This document shows, piece by piece, positions 20,178 to 31,412 of a stretch of 64,000 nt of DNA. The DNA lies in the NCBI RefSeq assembly GCF_901709675.1, contig NC_051105.1:11890604-11954603 (forward strand), written 5' to 3'. Position numbers and translations under genes: made by a program. The stretch is from Syngnathus acus (taxonomy: Eukaryota > Chordata > Actinopteri > Syngnathiformes > Syngnathidae). The notes under the pieces are model-generated. The model had not been told where the DNA came from. It made no database searches and saw only the letters and a program-made list of their open reading frames with translations. Every line of letters starts with the position of its first letter. Positions within the stretch are counted from its first letter, which is position 1.

Positions 20178-21285
20178 CGTATTTTCCGCCCTAAAAGGCG
20201 CACCGGGTTATAAGGCGCACCTTCAATGAACGGCCCATTTTAAAACTTTGTCCATATATAAGGCGCACCGGATTATAAGGCGCATAAAATAGAAGCTATA
20301 CTGCATCAAACTGAGGTTGACTAGGGTTGCGGTATGCATCCACTAGCCAATAACCAACGAGCCCTCTGTAAACAATCGCGTTTCTCAAACGATCTCCTAT
20401 AAAATGATCAGAACTGACTAAAGTTCGATCTAACGCATTGGTACTACTTACCTATGTTTCCCTTCCATATCGATCCGTAGATTTACTCGAAACATTAACA
20501 GAGCAGCCTATTTTGACATGAAATAGTCTGGTACGTATAGCAGCTCTCGCAATAGCATTACCCATCCGCAAAGTCTCACGAGCCTCAGTTTGCAATCTCC
20601 CATGAGCCTCAGCAAAGTGTAAACAATCGCGTTTCTCAAACGATCTCCTATAAAATGATCGGAACTGACTAAAGTTCGATCTAACGCATTGGTACTACTT
20701 ACCTATGTTTCCCTTCCATATCGATCCGTAGATTTACTCGAAACATTAACAGAGCAGCCTATTTTGACATGAAATAGCCTGGTACGTATAGCAGCTATCG
20801 CAATAGCATTAGCCATCCGCAAAGTCTCACGAGCCTCAGCTCGCAATCTCCCATGAGCCTCAGCAAAGTGTAAACAATCGCGTTTCTCAAACGATCTCCT
20901 ATAAAATGATCGGAACTGACTAAAGTTCGATCTAACGCATTGGTACTACTTACCTATGTTTCCCTTCCATATCGATCAGTAGATTTACTCGAAACATTAA
21001 CAGAGCAGCCTATTTTGACATGAAATAGCCTCGCGGGTACAACAGCTATTCGGTGACGCCCCCTGACTACAGTTGCCGTAATGCTGGGAAGCGATGCGAC
21101 CTTGTAATTTACTAGTCGTACTAAAACGTACTGAAACATTTTGGCAGAGCACTGTGTACAACCAGTATGGATCAACAAATTCATCAGTTGATCCATATAT
21201 AAGGCGCACTGGCCTATAAGGCGCACTGTCGGCTTTTGAGAAAATTTTAGGTTTTTAGGTGCGCCTTTTAGGGCGGAAAATACGG
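20178..21285. mobile_element. TA-flanked MITE, TATAAGGCGC family, copy 1
   Basis: Ends CCGTATTTTCCGCCCTAAAA and its complement, with TA at 20176-20177 and 21286-21287. The motif TATAAGGCGCAC is repeated four times inside the left end and again near the right end. The interior is mostly a 251-bp tandem array. No transposase. Related copies, in the opposite orientation, are at 24612-25860 and 46015-46897. Confidence 0.8.
20371..21034. repeat. 251-bp tandem repeat, ~2.65 units, inside the MITE
   Basis: Units start with aacaatcgcgtttctcaaac at 20371, 20622 and 20873, exactly 251 bases apart. Units are nearly identical, with single changes such as gatcagaact/gatcggaact. Each includes ccatatcgatc, gaaacattaacagagcagcc and tgagcctcagcaaagtgt. 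Confidence 0.9.
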
Positions 21286-22733
21286 TAATTGCTTAAAATC
21301 TCACCTAAATAACTGCAAATAACAGAAAAGCAATGAAACACAAGGCAGACTGGAGGTTGTCTATTATGTGTGTTTTTGTATTGTTGTAAAGAAACAAATT
21401 AATCTGAAGGGAAACTAAACACCTGAACAGCTGATGTTGACGTAATTGTATGTATTTAATGAGAGATGAAAAAATGTTTTGACCCCTTGCTCCTATTAGG
21501 TACACTGATGATCAGATGAGAATCTTTGCCGGGAATCTTAAAATCAGTTGGGTTGCATCAAATTGAGCAAAATCACAAAAAGGAAGCATTCAAGCAGCAG
21601 GAAATGGTCCAGAGATACAATCTAGAGCTGAGCTTTACTGAAACAGGAAAGGAAAGCGTTAGGGTTTGGCTATTTTTCACATGGGTTCATAGGAGCTAAA
21701 ATGAAGGAGACAATACATCTTGATTTATATAGTGCTTTCTGGAAACTGGTACAAAGAAAAAATTAAGTGGAGGTTTGCCATGATGCCAAATGGGTAATGA
21801 TGAAGAATTGAAAGAATCCATCCATCCATTTTCAACGCCGCTTATCCTGGTCAGCGTCGCGGGGGTGCTGACGATTTAAAAAAAAGTTGTAAGACCGAGC
21901 AAGTGAATGTTTTATGAGGAAAATAATCATTGAAATGTTAGGACAGATAAGTGACTGAGTAAGGATCACAAAAGGAGAGAGTTAAAGAAAGAATTGATAA
22001 AGAAGAACGCCAGTGGAGGAAAAAAAGTGGTAATCAAAACCATGAGTGAGAAATTGGGCTTGAGCACACTTTCAGGACACTGAGAAGTGTGCTTGTCGCA
22101 GCTTGCACAAATGGTCGCGAAACTGTAAACTATTTATGGCTTAGCACCATTCTCACATGCCAAAGAATCGCTCTTGGGCCCAAGTGTGACTCTAGGAAAC
22201 ATGTGGGCTTCCTTGAAATAACAATTATCTCCTGTGTTGCATGAAGGTTATCATCATCGTAATGGAACAACAATGAACAACATCCCGATGTTAACATTGA
22301 GTGATTCTAGCACAGTAATCAGTTAAAATTGGCATTCCTGCTGAGGAAATGTAAAAGTTTTTACGGGTGTTTAAAAGAAGATAGAGTGAATTGGGGGCTT
22401 GTTGTAAGCAGCTTGAGTCGTGGGGGTAGGGGGTTGTGGAATAGTGGATTTTGCAGGGCTCAAGGAGCTTTTAAACTCAGGGGTTCAGGATCATCTTCCT
22501 CAGCTGTAAAAAAAAAGACACATGAAGGCCAAAGCTGTTTTATTCTGCCATAAAGAGGCCTCCTGCTGCACAGCGCTGTTTGCTCAAATGCCTTTCATGT
22601 AAAATTGCTAAACTACCAGTGATGGCATTAAATTGTTTCCTACTTCAAAGCAGAGGGAAAGCACAGCTCATGGAATAGAATTCTCCTTGAGCTCAGAATA
22701 TTATTAGCAACAGCATCATTCTCTGTGACAATT

Positions 22734-22734
<1 letters not shown>

Positions 22735-22769
<35 letters not shown>
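22735..22769. repeat. 35-base T homopolymer
   Basis: An uninterrupted run of T. It could be the poly(A) of a minus-strand retrocopy, but the adjoining sequence resembles no SINE or LINE in the window. Confidence 0.85.
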
Positions 22770-22770
<1 letters not shown>

Positions 22771-23752
22771 ACCTTAGAAGAATAGTTAATGTTGCATTCC
22801 TGTAAATCATCATAGCTATTACAAATATATTGCAGATACATGAAATTAATTGCTATAACAGCACATTTGTGTGCACACACAGTGTCGAAGGTCAAATCCA
22901 CTGTACACGCTTCTTCTCACCTTTGTGATGGTCACAGTTTTTGACTGATCTTTACAAGGGATTATTTGTAGTTGTCAGAGCAAGCACCCTTTCTAAGATA
23001 GACCAGGGGGCTTGATGTTGCCAGGACCAAAGGTCATATCAGTGTCTGCTTTTCCTCAGTCGTAACTTAATTTGAACTGATTTTTGTCAATGACAATCAG
23101 CAATAAATTTGTTTTGTGTTGCGCTTTTAATCATCAAGTGTCAAACACAGTTGTCTTTTTTGTTAATTGGTCCGCTTATTAAAAATAGAACTATACATTT
23201 ATAAAACAAAAGTTGTGAAATGGTACAAGAGTGTAACAATGCAATAATAAGATAACACGATAAATATATGCAGATACAAGTTGTCTAAAGTTTAAAAAGA
23301 CGCCTTTTGAGGGCATTGTTTTGTTTAAAAGAATCCACCTGTTGTTGTGAGTCATTTGCTATTCCCTATTTTGAAATCGTAGCAGTTCTGTTTCTTGTGT
23401 TGGTCTGTCTCTGCTTTTTCTTTTCAGGGCTGGGTGTGGTCAGGTGTGCTGAGCTCCTCACACAACTGTTTCCCATCAATCATCACACTCGTATTTAGTT
23501 CTTGTACAGACTTTCACTCCTCGCCAGAGCGTCTCATGAACATTCCTCCTGGCTAATTGTTATTCCAAATCTTTGCCTTCGTTCCAAGTTTTTTATTTCA
23601 TTCTTCGTTGTACTTTGATACCGCTCCTAGTGTAAACTAGTGATGGGTATTGAGGCCTGGAGAAGTGTGTTGGCATTATGGGCAAACTGTATTGATACTG
23701 TGTTGGCCTTGTGTCATTCTGTTGCTCAATAGGACACCAGAGGATTATTCCA

Positions 23753-23900
23753 CAAAGGAAGGTCAACACAGCCAGGATTTCTGCACGTGATCTGGATCGA
23801 CAAAGGAAGCTCAACACAGCCAGGATTTCTGCATGTGATCTGGATCGACAAAGGAAGCTCAACACAGTCAGGATTTCTGCATGTGATCTGGATCGACAAA
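23753..23900. repeat. 48-bp minisatellite, three units
   Basis: Units start caaaggaagctcaacacag at 23753, 23801 and 23849, each 48 bases. Because 48 is divisible by three, the minus-strand frame repeats a 16-residue block (like CRSRSHAEILAVLSFL), but the surrounding frame includes SINE sequence, so I do not regard it as a gene. Confidence 0.9.
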
Positions 23901-24102
23901 GTTTAAAAGCGCAATCATAATTGGTACTGAGTAATTGGAATTTTTGGGTGAAATCAGATTTTTTGTGTGCGCGTTCACATTCTACATTTAAATTCGCCCT
24001 CTGCATCCGACTGCGGTGTGAACATATGCGGTCCTCAAGTGACCCGCAAGCACAGAAGAAACTGACATCGTTATCAACATAGTACATTTGCGGAAGTAAA
24101 TG

Positions 24103-24450
24103 AGGGCGGCACGGTGGCACCCTGGTTAGCACGTCCACCTCACAGTTCAGAAGTGCAGTGTTTGATTCCAGCTTTGGCCTTCCTGTGTGGAGTTTGTATG
24201 TTCTCCCCATGCTTGCGTGGGTTTCCTTTGGGTGCACCGATTTACTCCCACATCCCAAAGACTGACCACTCCGAGTTTTCCGTAGGTGTCACTGTGAATG
24301 GTCGATTGTCTAGTTGTGCCCTTTTTGGCTGGTAACCAGTTCAGGGTGTACCCCGCCTTCCGCCCAAAGACAACTGGGATGGATTGACTTCAGCACACCC
24401 GCGACCCTCCTGAGGAAAAGCGGATTGAATAATGATTACAAATGGAAAAA
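24103..24450 (+). mobile_element. tRNA-derived SINE, copy 4
   Basis: The clearest head in the window, gggcggcacggtggcaccct, followed by a decayed B box (tgtttgattcc), the usual body, ggtaaccagttcagggtgta and gaggaaaagcggattgaata. The GGAT tail has been lost or replaced by A-rich sequence. It is among the more diverged copies. Confidence 0.75.
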
Positions 24451-24537
24451 AAGAAGGATTAATTAAATGATAATTCCATAATTTAACCACGTCATTATAA
24501 AATACACTTCATAAAGTTCACCTGGATATGAACCAAT

Positions 24538-24611
24538 GTGGCTGACACAGGTACAGAAAGTAAAAACATTGCCACAGTTTGGCTTTAGCCACATGTGCTA
24601 CATTTTATGTA
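24538..24611. repeat. 72-bp one-sided flank shared with 45941-46014
   Basis: The segment from gtggctgacacaggtacaga to cattttatg just outside the MITE left end is repeated at 45941 next to another copy of the same MITE with one mismatch. The right flanks of the two MITEs are unrelated. Confidence 0.85.
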
Positions 24612-25860
24612 CCGTATTTTCCGCACTATTAGGCGCCCATAAAAACTTAAAATTTACTCAAAAAACCACAGTGCACCTTATAATGCAGAGCGCCTTATAT
24701 ATGGATCAATTGATGAATTTGTTGATCCATACTGGTTGTACACAGCGCTCTGCCAAAATGTTTCAGTATGTTTTAGCGCGACTAGTAAATTACAAGGTCG
24801 CATTACTTCCCAGCATTACGGCAACCGTGGTCAGGGGGCGTCACTAAATAGGTGTTGTACCCGCGAGGCTATTTCATTTCAAAATAGGCTGTTCCGTTAA
24901 TGTTTTCGAGTACGTTTACGGATCAATATCCAATGGAATCATAAATAAGCAGCGCCAATGCGATAAATCAGTCTTTAATCGGTTCCGATCACTTTTATGG
25001 GAGAGAGTTTGAGAAACGTGATTGTTTACCGGGGGCTGCCACGAAACTTTGCTGAGGCTCATGGGAGTCTGCGAGCTGAGGCTCATGGGAGTTTGCGGGT
25101 GGCTAATGCTATAATGATAGCTGCTATACGCACAAGGCTATTTCATTTCAAAATAGGCTTCTCCGTTAATGTTTCCGAGTAAATTTACGGATTGATATGG
25201 AACGGAAACATAAGTAAGCAGTACCAATGTGTTAGATTGAACTTTAGTCAGTTCCGATCATTTTATAGGAGATAGTTTGAGAAACGCGATTTTTTCCAGA
25301 GGGCTCATTGGTTATTGGTTAATAGATGCATACCGCAACCCTAGTCAACCTCAGTTTGCTGCAGTATAGCTGTCACGGATCGGAATGGAGCAGGGCGACC
25401 AAGTGCAGCTTGGAGCAGGGTTTATTGGAGGAACTCAAAAGACAGACTCGGCAAACTGACGTGACTTAACAAAACGATAACATGACTGACTGACTAACCG
25501 AAACAGACTTGAAAACGACATGAACCAAAAAGACATGAAGTGCGACAACAACAACAATGATTCGACGGGGAGTGAGGGGGAGACAGGACTTAAATACATG
25601 ACAGGTAACAAGAGGCAGGTGAGAATGATCACACTTAATCATGGGCACACAGGAGGGGAGGGGCGAGCACATAGGCACACGGACAGAAACTATGACAATA
25701 TGCACATAATAAACCAACCGAGGACGAGACGTGACAATAGCTTCTATTTTATGCGCCTTTTAATCCGGTGCGCCCTATATATGAAATAATTTGTAAAATA
25801 AAAAAGTCAATGAGGGTGCGCCTTATAATCCAGTGCGCCTTATGGTGCGAAAAAATACGG
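24612..25860. mobile_element. TA-flanked MITE, TATAAGGCGC family, copy 2
   Basis: Ends CCGTATTTTCCGCACTATTA and ...gtgcgaaaaaatacgg with TA at both edges. Interior units (ggctcatgggagtctgcgag, aacgtgattgtttac) are the complement of the 251-bp units of copy 1. It has been split by the solo LTR at 25371-25736. No coding capacity. Confidence 0.8.
25371..25736 (-). mobile_element. Solo LTR inserted in a MITE
   Basis: 366 bases, TGTCACGTCTCGTC... to ...GATCCGTGACA on the minus strand, so it begins TG, ends CA and has short inverted ends. A perfect 5-bp duplication, atagc, lies at 25366-25370 and 25737-25741. On the minus strand a TATA-like tatttaag is followed about 170 bases on by an AATAAA signal, an LTR layout. 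Removing it restores the MITE sequence seen at 46770-46790. The parent retrotransposon is not in the window. Confidence 0.8.
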
Positions 25861-25862
25861 TA

Positions 25863-25992
25863 AAAACAATTGTTAAGTAGAAGCAATGTCTCCCATAGGA
25901 ATCAATATAAAAGCAAATAATGCGTGCCAGATTATCCCAAAAGTCGATGGATGGATGGATGGATGGATGGATGGATGGATGGACGGATGGAT
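25863..25992. repeat. Decayed DNA-element fragment plus (GGAT)n
   Basis: taagtagaagcaatgtctcc and aagcaaataatgcgtgccag match part of 33205-33345, so a shared DNA-transposon fragment is likely. It runs straight into about ten GGAT units (25946-25992). Confidence 0.55.
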
Positions 25993-26835
25993 ATCTATAT
26001 TTCCCGATAATCATTGGAAATGTAGTTAATGACACATTTCATTACACATTCATTTATTTCATTCCATATTTATTTAATAAACATTTCATGAGACATCTAT
26101 TTAATTTTCTAATGGTGCATTTTATTAACATTTATTACATTTATTTTTATTGTAACATTTATTTGTTTTATTTATTTATTTCCATATTTAATCCATAAAT
26201 AAAACATTTAATTCATTAATGAGATTTTTGTTCAAACATTTCATGGTGTATTTATTAATTGTTTTGGGCAATTTCAGGCGTCTATACATTTGGGGGTGGG
26301 AGCGGGCTCCTAACACTATAATGGTCAGTCATGTTATTTGCAAATACTACGATATTTTTAAAACAATGGCTTTAAGACACCAGATAAAGCAATGCTACTG
26401 TTTCATGTGTTGGTCTGTGTTAAGCCACACAACAGAAATTGTTACAGGCTTCTCTGGCCAACCCTGAAGGCTATGAAGAGACTCAGAGTGGTCTGACAGG
26501 AATTTCCGTCTTCACTGAACTTTATGTACCAGTCAGAGTTGCGTTTGAGGGCACGATATATAGTAGATCTAGCGTGATGGTGTTTATGTTGTATGATGAA
26601 GATTGAGATCAGCAGTTTGGGTTTATAAGAGCAATTTTAATTTTGGAGCAAACTTTTTTTTTTCTCAAAGGTGGGAAGCTATTCATAGCATATCTACAGT
26701 CTGGTCTACATTTCTTGAACAAGACCATCACCCACTTCCTGCAGTCATTCAAAGAGGATGATGACATGCTGTACATTTATTTGTGCTACAGACATTTTTA
26801 GAATGCAGTTAGGTATCTCAACTGCTGCTTGTAAA
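25993..26835. other. Unique, strongly AT-rich DNA
   Basis: 26000-26260 is dominated by attt/ttta words. No element ends or genes recognised. Confidence 0.45.
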
Positions 26836-27202
26836 TACCGTAATTTTTGGACTATAAGTCATGTTTTTTCATAGATTGGGTGGGGGGGGGGCGACTTATA
26901 CTGAGGAGCGACTTATATGTGAATTATTTCACAAATTTTCAAAATTAAAAAAAAAAAAAAAGTGAAACCGCGATAAACGAACCGCGAGGGATTGCTGTAA
27001 TTTTAATTTCAAGTGACGTCAGCGGCGCGGCGCCGCGGTTGTTTACATAAAGGACAAAGATTCTATCACAGGATGACAAAGATGACGAAGGGCCCCACGT
27101 ACTACCGGCATCATTAGCGGCTTTGTTTGTAAGTGACACGGAGGACGAAGAGTAATAAGGATTTAATGATTTGGAGTGACACAGAAGGTTTGAAAAACTA
27201 TT

Positions 27203-27620
27203 ATGGCTTTTACGCATGCCCGGTCCTACTCTACAGAGGTCTCTTTCACCTCCATGGATGGAAGTCGGGGGCCGGCGCTCGGCCGGGTGGCTGTCAGGGG
27301 ACGGTGGATGGGGCTCCGACATGGCTTTTACGCACGCCTGGTCCTACTCTACGGAGCTCTCTTTCACCTCCATGGATGGAAGTCGGGGGCCGGCGCTCGG
27401 CCGGGTGGCTGTCCGGGGACGGTGGATGGGGCTCAGACATGGCTTTTACGCACGCCTGATCCTACTCTACGGAGCTCTCTTTCACCTCCCTGGATGGAAG
27501 TCGGGGGCCGGCGCTCGGCCGGGTGGCTGTCCGGGGATGGTGGATGGGGCTCGGACATGGCTTTTACGCACGCCCGGTCCTATTCTATGTAGCTCTCTTC
27601 CACCTCCGTGGCTGGAAGTG
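27203..27620. repeat. 118-bp GC-rich minisatellite, ~3.5 units
   Basis: Units begin atggcttttacgc at 27203, 27321, 27439 and 27557, exactly 118 bases apart. All three plus-strand frames stay open through the array. Since 118 is one more than a multiple of three, any frame shifts through all three readings over three units. Confidence 0.95.
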
Positions 27621-27943
27621 CCACCTCCGGGGATGGAAGTCCACGCCGCCACATGCCTGGAAGTCCACGCCGGTGCTTGTGGCCGTGTGGTGGTGAACTA
27701 TTTATGTTATAGTTATTTGATATATTCTATTTCGTGTAGCAACTTGTATATGTTTTTATCTGTACAGTTCAGTAGTTGTTGGCTCGTTGAACTTTTGTTT
27801 TGTTAAATAAAGAGCCGTTTACCAAACCCACGTCTTTCCTTGTACTTTGTTAACGCTACAATATAGTTATATACGAGATGGAATAACGATGAGGCTGACG
27901 TCAGGGCGCACGCGCGGCGTTGTTGACAAAGGACGAGGAATTT

Positions 27944-28330
27944 GATCGATGGATTTAATGATTTGGAGTGACACAGATGGTTTGATAATATTATTGCTTA
28001 TATAATAGTTAATTTATATATAATTTATATATCGATATATGGGCCTGTGGAATATTTTGAAGTGTAAGTGCCGTCAGCGGCGCGCACTTGGCCGGCATTG
28101 TTGACATAAAAGACGATCGATGGATTTAATGATTTGGCGTGACACAGATGGTTTGATAGTATTATTGCTTATATAATAGTTATTTGATATATAATTTATA
28201 TATCGTTATATGGGCCTGTGGAATATTTTGAAGTGCAACCGCTGTCAGCACCCGCATTGTTGACATAAAGGACGATCGATGGATATAATGAATTGGAGTG
28301 ACACAGATGGTTTTATAAACGTGTTATTTA
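27944..28330. repeat. 160-170 bp tandem repeat, ~2.3 units
   Basis: gatcgatggatttaatgatt recurs at 27944, 28114 and (as gatcgatggatataatgaat) 28274, followed each time by gagtgacacagatggttt or a close variant. An additional partial match is at about 27161 (ggatttaatgatttggagtg), before the 118-bp array. Confidence 0.8.
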
Positions 28331-28606
28331 TGTAATAGTTATTTGAATAACTCTGAATGTTACTCTGAATGTTACGTCCGTTCTCAGCTCTTCGTTTCTG
28401 TTTATGTCACGTTAGCATACCTATCGTTTAGCCTGTTGTTGCTCGTTCATGTCTGTTCTTGGTGTTGGATTTTGTTGAATAAATTTCCCCCTAAATGCGA
28501 CTTATACTCCGGAGCGACTTATATATGTTTTTTTTCACGTTATTGTGCATTTTATGGCTAATGCGGCCTATATTCCGGAGCGACTTTTAGTCCGAAAAAT
28601 ACGGTA

Positions 28607-31412
28607 TTGTTAAATGAATGGGGGAAAAAACACTGCCTTGTGAAGAATGACATTAAATGCTTAACTGGATTTATTACTTAAAATGTTAATTAGTCTGCAT
28701 GCAGTGAAATCTAAGCAAAATGTGCGTGACATTGCCGCAGTAACATCGTCACGGCTGTCGCCCACTGGAATATCAAGGAACCTTTAATCTCTTTTTGTAT
28801 TTATGTGTTTGATTATTTGTACTGTTCCATAAACAGCTGAAAGTGCAGCAATGTATCTGAAGTTTGCTTATAGCTATTATTTATCACTTACTCATAACTT
28901 AAAAAAAATCTGTAAATTGCGGCAAGGTATACGTCTTTCTTGATTACGTACTGCATTCATGCGTTTTCTTCCAGTGTCTCCATTGGCAAGCTACATCTCA
29001 AATGCAATCTGATTGATTGAACTATAATAATATTTTGGTTTGACAACCTTAGTTAAGGAACATTAATATATTTTGTATTATCTGATTTATGGCAGAATAT
29101 CATACTTTTATTATTTATTATCATTTAGCAGATTCTATTTTCCTTGCACAGCATTATGGCCATAGCATATCTACTCTGGTCTTCAACATAAATACTTCCA
29201 AGAATCAATTCACTGCTTAAAAAGTAGTGGGCATGCGAAGCCTAGTGGGGTTAATTGGGATCAAAAGCCGGATTAGACGGAAGCTGTCGTTTACAGATTC
29301 TTATATGGAGAGAGAAATAATCTCCCACCATCACCACCTCACTATCAAAGGATTTTAATCTATGTCATGTATAATCAACTATTATAGTTTATTATTCCGT
29401 ATCTGATTAAAAAATCTCATTCAATTTCTTTGTATAAACTAGAACTTGATTCAGTTTAAATCAAAATATCAAAATGAGTCATGCTTTAACAGTCAACAAG
29501 AAGTCCATTTATTTTCATTGAGACGATTAAGCCGATTACAGTTATACTCAAATCCTGGAACGGCCATCTTGACTAATTGCCGTCACTGAGTGTGTGGCTC
29601 TGTCACTGGTCACGATGCAGATGGGAGCAGCTGTGCATCTTTGCTCTGTTAAAGCACCTGGCAGCTTAAACCTCTGGTGTACAATCAGGATAAACAAACA
29701 AGTAAGCAAAAGGGAGTAAATCACTGTTAAGCTCAGTAAAGACGACTGCTGTAATAAACCTCGGCAGCTAAAGAGTTGGATAGCACGCTTCCCAAGATTC
29801 TCTTTCTACCAAATTCATGTGTACTTTGATGTCTTCAGGGTCCTGTGGAGCGCCATCTAATGTTCAGATTGTCACTGCCATCTCCACTGCGCATAGAATG
29901 TGTTAGGAAATGTCACCTCACAAATATGTGAATATTTCCACCGCTTTTCCTTTCAATTAATTTATCAACCCATAATTAATTCTTAACTTAAGAATGAGGA
30001 GTACGGATAAAAAAAAAGCATTACCAAATCCATTCCACTTTGGCTGGTCCCTCTATTCAACCCCCTTTTTTTCTCTTGCAGAGAAATCCATGGGGGTTAT
30101 GACAATCCCACCTGCAGAGAGAATAATATCCTAAATCCATATTAGTGCTCTATCCCAAAAGCTTTGGTTAGCAGATGGTTTACCCAAATCTCCTGGACCT
30201 CCCTTCCAAAAACCCCACCCCGCCCCATTTGACTGTGCTGGTTGGGCCCTCTCATAACAAAGGAGACCCAAATATCCCTTTGAAAGTGGTTTATTCGTTT
30301 TATAATGGTCAGCATTATTTGAAAAATAGAATGAAAGTTAATATTGTGCTGTATGTAACATAAGTATTTGCCACATGGTTGTTTGACTTTAAGTAGGGCA
30401 CAAATGTACAAATTCGCAAATGTCCAAGTCTTTTAATTATGTGCTGCACTGTCTGAATTTTGAGCAATCAGCATGTTTTGATTCACACTTCACTGCTGAT
30501 ATTTTTCAGTTGGCTATGAGATAAGCAGTGAGGATTGCTGTGCCAGAACCAATTAGGCCTAAACCGGCACTGCTCAGGAAGTGTCCCCGCTGCTGGCTTT
30601 TGCAGCACTTGGTCATTAAGCCTCAACAGGAGTGGCCAGTTAATTGTAATCCTTGGGCGCTGGAGAAACAGCTCCACAATCCTTTTCAAACTATGTTTTG
30701 CATTTAAAAATTTTTTGTTGAGCATGTTTTGTCCTGGCAAATAGTAGAACCCAATCAGCAACAAACATGTTACAAATGAAAAGCCATGAAACATTTCTAT
30801 ACATCATACTGTAGTCTTCTTGTTTAAGCATATCTGCTGAAAAGGTTAAACCTCCATAACTAACAGTAAAATTTTAAATTGCCATCTGGAGAATATCTGA
30901 TGGTTTTCCTGACTGTTTATCTCCCAGTGATCTTGACAGTGTTTCACTTACAGTAGCAGGACAGCGTTTTTTGTTAAAACTTGCCTGAGGAATGTTGTCT
31001 TGTTGATCCCATTCGGTGAGGTCCTATTTGCGTGTTCCAGGGAGGAATGCCAGGAATGGAGGCGTTGCCACATGCACAATTCAGGGGACATGTCATGCCA
31101 AAAGAAGAGAGACTGATTGGTGTGCTTAGGCCAAATCGAAATACTGTTTCATACTGTTGCTGAAATTATTTGCATTAGTCTTGACACTTTAGATGGGCGA
31201 TACGGCTGGAAAGTGTTTCACGAAGTGTCATATTGGTCAACATCCATAGTTATTATTATTGAATTTATTATTATTATTAGTTTACAATTAATAACAAGGG
31301 CCTGGAGATAAGAGACTGAATTTAGGTAACTTTATTTTAACTAGTGATGTCAGGTGATTAAATATCCCCTAATTAATTGCAGGATTAATGAATTACATTT
31401 TAATCTCATATT
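28607..31412. other. Unique DNA, longest repeat-poor stretch of the left half
   Basis: No transposon ends or tandem arrays recognised. A candidate terminal exon lies at 30083-30145. Confidence 0.45.
30083..30145 (+). CDS. Candidate terminal exon, host gene unknown
   Basis: A very good acceptor (cccctttttttctcttgcag) ends at 30081. With one base carried over, the frame reads EIHGGYDNPTCRENNILNPY and stops at TAG 30143-30145. The acceptor quality is the main argument; 20 residues carry little weight and no family is recognised. Splice-junction reads would confirm or remove it. Confidence 0.2.
   Translation, partial: EIHGGYDNPTCRENNILNPY

Larger units (their letters stand above)
21288..24102. 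other. Mostly unique DNA
   Basis: Contains a short minus-strand SINE/RTE-like 3'-tail fragment at about 21819-21870 (tccatccatccattttcaac, then gccgcttatcctgg), a T tract (22735-22769) and the 48-bp array at 23753-23900. Otherwise nothing recognised. Confidence 0.45.
26838..28604. mobile_element. TA-flanked element, TATAAGTCGC family, large copy
   Basis: Ends CCGTAATTTTTGGACTATAA and ...tttagtccgaaaaatacgg with TA at 26836-26837 and 28605-28606. The motif gcgacttata recurs inside both ends. The 1.77 kb interior holds a 118-bp array (27203-27620), a 160-170 bp array (27944-28330) and polyadenylation-like aataaa at about 27807 and 28479. Near the left end it also includes a mariner-like terminus (ccgcgataaacgaaccgcga, then gggattgctgta). 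No transposase frame is recognisable. Confidence 0.75.

Noticed and set aside
23753-23900. CRISPR-like array (three regularly spaced repeats)
   Set aside because: Units are directly adjacent 48-bp tandem repeats with no spacers, in a eukaryotic transposon-rich context.
23593-24258. 221-codon minus-strand protein
   Set aside because: It runs through SINE sequence and a 48-bp minisatellite; the apparent peptide repeats follow from unit length.
27203-27806. A host repeat-containing protein gene
   Set aside because: The open frames arise from a GC-rich 118-bp minisatellite that cycles through frames; no start context, domain or splice structure.
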